Source of the DNA: Dromaius novaehollandiae | Lineage: Eukaryota > Chordata > Aves > Casuariiformes > Dromaiidae | DNA: 64,000 nucleotides | NCBI RefSeq assembly: GCF_036370855.1 | Contig: NC_088130.1 | Coordinates: 69,230,941 to 69,294,940, forward strand | Direction: 5' to 3' | Shown here: in pieces, positions 59,502 to 64,000 of the stretch | How the letters are laid out: each line of letters opens with the position of its first letter | How positions within the stretch are numbered: the first letter of the stretch is position 1 | Made by a program: the position numbers and the translations under genes | Notes under the pieces: model-generated | Databases searched by the model: none | Told to the model about the DNA's origin: nothing | The model's input: the letters and a program-made list of their open reading frames with translations, nothing else

Positions 59502-62500
59502 TCAGAAAGAACCGTGTGTGTCAGTTGGTCTGGCTCGCAAAGAGCAGCCACAGGGACTAGGGCTTGGCAGAAGCAGAACTGGCCTCCCTTGGGCACAATG
59601 CTGGTGGGGTTGGATGATTAGCCAGGCCTGAGCTAGAGGGTTAACGTCGATCATGAGGGGATGGTGCCGTGACCATGGCAAAGAGGTTATACCCCTGACT
59701 GAAGTTCTCCTGGCCAAATAAATGCTATCTCTGAGCAGCGGTGGGGTCACAGGAAGACCCTTAGCGGTGGTATTCGTAGTCACATCTTCCTCCTGTGTGT
59801 TTGTGCAGCTCTTTTCAGTCCGTGATGTTGCAGTCTGGGCAACGATCTCTTTTCCTTGTGCTTCACAGTGAGTTAGAGCAGCCGCATAATTAATTGGAAA
59901 GACTTTCATTAACAGCAGTATGGCTGGCCTCCAAGCACTTCCAGCAACGGTGGGGGATGTCCCTGCATCTGTTTCGTAGACAGGGATGCAACTGCTCATC
60001 TTCATTTTTGGGTGCTGTGTATCTGCCCCCACCTCCCTACGGACGATGTGAGAGCGAGGGGAAGGCTGGACCAGGAGACTCTTCAAAATAGCAGCTGTGC
60101 AGACGATGTCTCTGGGCTTTCAGGGAGCTCTAGTTAGGAAGTACCATTCAGCTCAGGAACACTTGCACTGCAGTCCTTTGCCATACTATTTCATAAATTT
60201 TATATTTCCTTTTTTTCCCAGTAAAAAGCTGGCTATATCCCTCAAGCTGGTTCAAATACTGCTATCCCTTATGCAGGGGACTCAGGTTATATCCCCCTTT
60301 TCTCGCTCCCGCCGTTTGGGGGAACACTGTGGTGGATTGGCTGAGCTGCAGATCTTCATCAGGATCTGCAAGTGCTGCTTTTTGCTTTTCCTCTGGGATT
60401 AGAGAGAGCTCTTTGTTTTTCTCCCTTACCTTTTCCCTCTTACTCAAGAGTGACTTGCATACAGATTAATCCACGATCCCACTGAAAATGTATTTAAGTG
60501 TCTTGTCTCCCTGATAGAAGAGACTATATTCTCCAGGAGTAAAGGGAAACATTTTATCTGAATCACGTGTGTTATGGGAAGTACAAAAATAATCTAGATA
60601 GAAGGAAATATTTTGGCTGCTAATGCCTCTGTAGCTCTTAAAAATGATTGTCTTAGCACCTGATTAGGGCCATGGCTGGGGGTGAAAACCCTAAAGGCTG
60701 AAACTGTTCTTACAAAACGATAAATTGCCCGTGTCATCCTATCTGCATTTTGGAGCAGCAATGCTGTTTGTCTCTGAGAGCACAACATGTGTGTTTGCTT
60801 GGCTGAAGCCTCAGGATGCTGCACTGCTCTGAGCGGGGAGTTTCCTTCTGCGCTTGTCTTGCCCACTGTTAGCCCTGTTGCTATACCTGAATCGTATGAA
60901 ACACAGAAGAAGCAAAATAGGCTGGATGAAATCTTTGCATACTACAAAAGGGTCAGTGAATTAGTTCCTGCTAAGGGTCACTGGACTGGCACATAGGGGA
61001 AACAGCTTCAATAATCAGTCTGGGTTGTGTCTGCTGTTATTGTTGTACAGGGAAAGAAAAGTCCTGCAAGTCCCAACTCTAGCTAAGGGTAGATACCCGT
61101 AACACCATCCCAAGCATCCTCTCCAACCGCAGCAGAGCAGGGCTGCAAAAGCAGGAGGCAGAGCTTCAACAGCCACTGGAGTTAATCTTACACTTCATAT
61201 TCAGGATCTTCATTTCTCAATTGCATGTTTCTCTAAGAGAAAAATGACATCTTTAGACACTCCACTTCCCCCATAATGTATTTAACTTCCTGATGAATCT
61301 GTGACTGAAGAGCCACTTCCTCTTTTCCGTCCTCAGGATCCAATCTGAGTCCGCAGTCACTCAGTAGTACTTGAACTGCTGTGTGAAATTGTTGGTACTA
61401 ATTTATCCTGTGAGTGTAGTTTTGCCAACTTGAGGAAAATTACTAATTGTCATCCTTCTATGTAGACTCTTTCTAGGACATGCCTTCACTTTCATCAGTT
61501 GCATTACGTCTTTGATGATAATAGCAATCACTACAAGATTCATCTACAACGTGATACGAGGGCCCTTCTTTGCAGTAAACTTGTTCTCACTCACTTGGCT
61601 GCACAGTGTGTCATAAAATGCTTTCCAACTGCAACCTCAGTGGCTCATATAGCTGAAAGTCTATAGGGCAGCACGCAATCTCTGTGATTGTTTCCGATTT
61701 TATTTTTTGGAAGAGTATCAACTAATTAGAGTGCGGCTAATACACAGGCAGTGATTCCTTCTGAGTCTGGACTGCAAATCTCAGTTCAGTGCTGCTTCCA
61801 AAGCTTCTACCTCCCTGCTGCTATTTACTGCTGGTGATTCTGCAGCCCTCAGCTGCTCCATAGCCTTTCAGCTCCTTCCCAAGAGCATCAGTTTCTTGAA
61901 TGAATCTTTTGTCTCTCTTTTTCTCAACCTTTCAGGTTTGAACCCGTGGTCTACAAACACAACCTGCTGTGCAAGCAAGCTGCAGTCATTATAGTCTCAA
62001 TTGGTTACCGCCGCGCGACTGGTTAGGTGGTTAGTGGATTTTGGGCTCAGGAAGACTCAGATACATTTGAAGCATAACAAGTAGTAGCTTAGACTGGTTG
62101 GGATGGCCAAAAATGCTGTATTCACAGCTAGCATTGCTTGAGGGTGTATGCATTTGCTTCCCTTTACATGTCATCTGCCAAATCCTATCATTCATAGTTA
62201 TATGCTTTCAAGGAAGGCAAGGACAATATTACTGTGGCAGCTCTTGTCCAGGGGAAAACTGGCACGTAAGGGTCAAAGAACAGTGCGTTTACACCAGGGG
62301 GTCATACGCGACTGTAGTGGGGTGTGTTGACACAGAGATCGGCGCGTGAGGGCACCAGGGTATCCAGAGCCAACGTGGTTTTGAACCAGGTGGTTCTGGT
62401 GCCGTTAAATCCTGGAAAAGGAGCCTGCTGAGATTCCCGTGCTCGGGCCTACCGCCGCTGCTGGGGCTGCAGTGAGCTTGCGTGCAGCTGACCTGCCTGT

Positions 62501-64000
62501 GTCTGCTTTTGCAGGTAGGCACCAGGGAGAGGAGCTCAGACTGAGACCGGGGCAGCCGGTGCCCTGCCAAGTCCTCAGTAGGCTTCACTCAGAAATGACA
62601 GAAATCCAAGAGCGGTGGCTGCTCCCGCTTTTCCCTGCCCGGCTGGTGCGGCGTTATTAAAGCTGGCGGGATTCCACTTATCTGAGCAAGATGAGCAAGG
62701 TTTAAGTCTTGCATTAAGCAGGCTTGGTGCAAACCAGTGTAAATAAAGCAGCCGGGAAAGGCTGAGGGCTGCCGGAGCGCTGCCGAACAAAGGGAGGCTT
62801 CGCGGTGCCGCCGGTCGGCTTTGGTCGTTGTGGCATTTAGCAGTCGTTGTAGCGCTTCGTGTTATTCCTGTCTAGCGTTTTTTGTAATATTTATGATCCT
62901 TTTACTTCCTGACACTGAGAGGATTTTCTTGAGTGCGATGACATCATTACCCTATTTAAATGCATGGGAAGCATTTTCGTATGAAATGCGAGCGTACAGA
63001 GGGGAAAGAAAAGCCCTAGGCATTGTTCGCTGGGCAGCTTTGCTCTCCGTCTGATGTTCCTTGCCAGGGACAACCGTATCTCTGAATACCTCAGATCACT
63101 GGATGAATCTTTTACTTGGCACACCACGGGAAGGTGAGGGAGAGGCTGGGCGGCCGGTCCCTGCGGCGTGGTCCTTTCCAGCTCTGCCGCAGAGCGCGTG
63201 CTTCAGCCCTTGACACGCCGGAAAGCCGAGCGCGCTTCAGCAGAGCACCGCAAACGTCAGATCTGCCTCTGCTGATCTCCCCTCTCCCCTGTTTTATCTG
63301 CGGTTCCCTTTTGTTGCCCTGTTTACCGCTTTTATCTTCCGCTCCCTGACAGGTTGCTTTTCCCACTGCTGTCCAGGCTGCGAAAACAGTGCAGCTCCGG
63401 TTAGCGGAGCCTCGTACCTCGCTCTGAACTTCCATTGACCACTGCTTATCTTCCGCGTCGGGCGTGCTTGCGCCTTTAATAACGCATTAGCTCCCCGATC
63501 CGGGATGGAGAGGTCCGTGGGGGGCTGAAGTAACATGGCAGTTTACCCTATTGACTTGGACTCCTGTACGTATCGGCACATTTTCTGTCCGTCAGGTACT
63601 CGACGTACCTTGTTCGTCTAATGCATACGTGCTGCCGTCCTTCAAAGCTGAAATCTTAACAAAAGAAAAGCAAAATCCTTTTTTTTAAACTTTTTAACTT
63701 CTGCTATCAAAGTGCCCTATAATGACGTTTATAAAATTGGTCTTCTTCCTTCTTGGGCACGTGCCAGGCTTTGGCCAAGGCGAAACCAGCGGCAGCGTGG
63801 TGGCTTTGGCGGGTCCTGCAGACCATGCTCTGCCTCTCTGCTCACATCACGCCGAATAAATTGCACCTTGAGGGGAACGTGTAAAGAACAGCAGAAAGGG
63901 TATTCTGAGAATATCCTCGTTTCTCCAAAAAGGCTGCTCTTGGCCTTTTGGTTCTAATCTGCTTTTATTTTCTGCTTATTAAAAAAAAACAACAATAACA
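59502..64000 (+). other. DCC: DCC intron 1, runs off the window end
   Basis: No exon supported. A minus-strand frame of 194 codons (59502-60086) and a short + frame ending at 60996 have no recognised family. CpG-richer at 62760-62820 and 63130-63260. The intron is still open at 64000, with no acceptor-exon pair resembling the first Ig domain of DCC. Confidence 0.5.

Noticed and set aside
59502..60086. 194-codon minus-strand frame as a gene
   Set aside because: No recognised motif, no splice or promoter context, and no sign of a retroviral or LINE protein.
1..64000. CRISPR array, tRNA or rRNA genes, bacterial operons, intact endogenous retrovirus
   Set aside because: No regularly spaced direct repeats, cloverleaf with A/B boxes, ribosomal sequence, operon-like frames or paired LTRs were seen on either strand.

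Overview
The window looks like single-copy vertebrate nuclear DNA, most likely from a bird. Coding sequence is almost absent. There is one very GC-rich promoter island, a long AT/GC-mosaic intron-like stretch, simple-sequence repeats typical of vertebrates, and very few interspersed repeats, with no Alu/L1-like mammalian sequence and only weak hints of CR1-type remnants. No bacterial, viral or CRISPR-like gene system was seen. The species call is an inference from texture and repeat poverty.

The only exon I can support is at 6883-6973 on the + strand: an ATG in good context, 30 complete codons that read as a signal peptide, and a strong splice donor (gtaagt) at 6974. It matches the first coding exon of the netrin receptor DCC (deleted in colorectal carcinoma) without gaps over its 31 residues, by my recollection of the human protein, with about a dozen identities (ME-SL, PK-A and a final G among them). 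DCC is known for an extremely long first intron, and nothing downstream in the window looks like exon 2. Positions 6974-64000 therefore read as part of DCC intron 1, and 1 to about 5600 as 5' flank. In chicken DCC lies on chromosome Z, so this may be Z-linked DNA.

Layout. 1-5600: 5' flank without a supported gene. 5640-7060: promoter CpG island with a 21-bp minisatellite (6032-6181), a GCG triplet run (6241-6262), a C14 run (6452-6465), a pyrimidine-rich tract (6541-6600) and three upstream ORFs (6617-6782), one of them a bare start-stop ATG-TAA. 6883-6973: exon 1. 6974-9330: CpG-rich start of intron 1. 9330-64000: intron with AT-rich blocks that resemble conserved non-coding elements (for example 16100-16560, 21840-22200, 46790-46960), interior CpG-dense patches (35360-36160, 42580-43025, 44860-45500, 50370-50680, 51825-52110), microsatellites (21085-21260, 29181-29270, 31596-31702, 43133-43188, 49550-49625), a 58-nt pure purine tract (52937-52994) and a few palindromes of possible regulatory meaning (37514-37550, 45799-45818).

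How it works together: the window is best read as the transcriptional and translational control end of one large axon-guidance receptor gene. It holds the promoter, the 5' leader with upstream ORFs, the secretion signal, and the first part of a regulatory intron. I did not find a novel multi-gene system. The most interesting points are the avian DCC first exon inside hard-to-sequence GC-rich DNA, its uORF cluster, and the paired octamer palindrome at 45799-45818.
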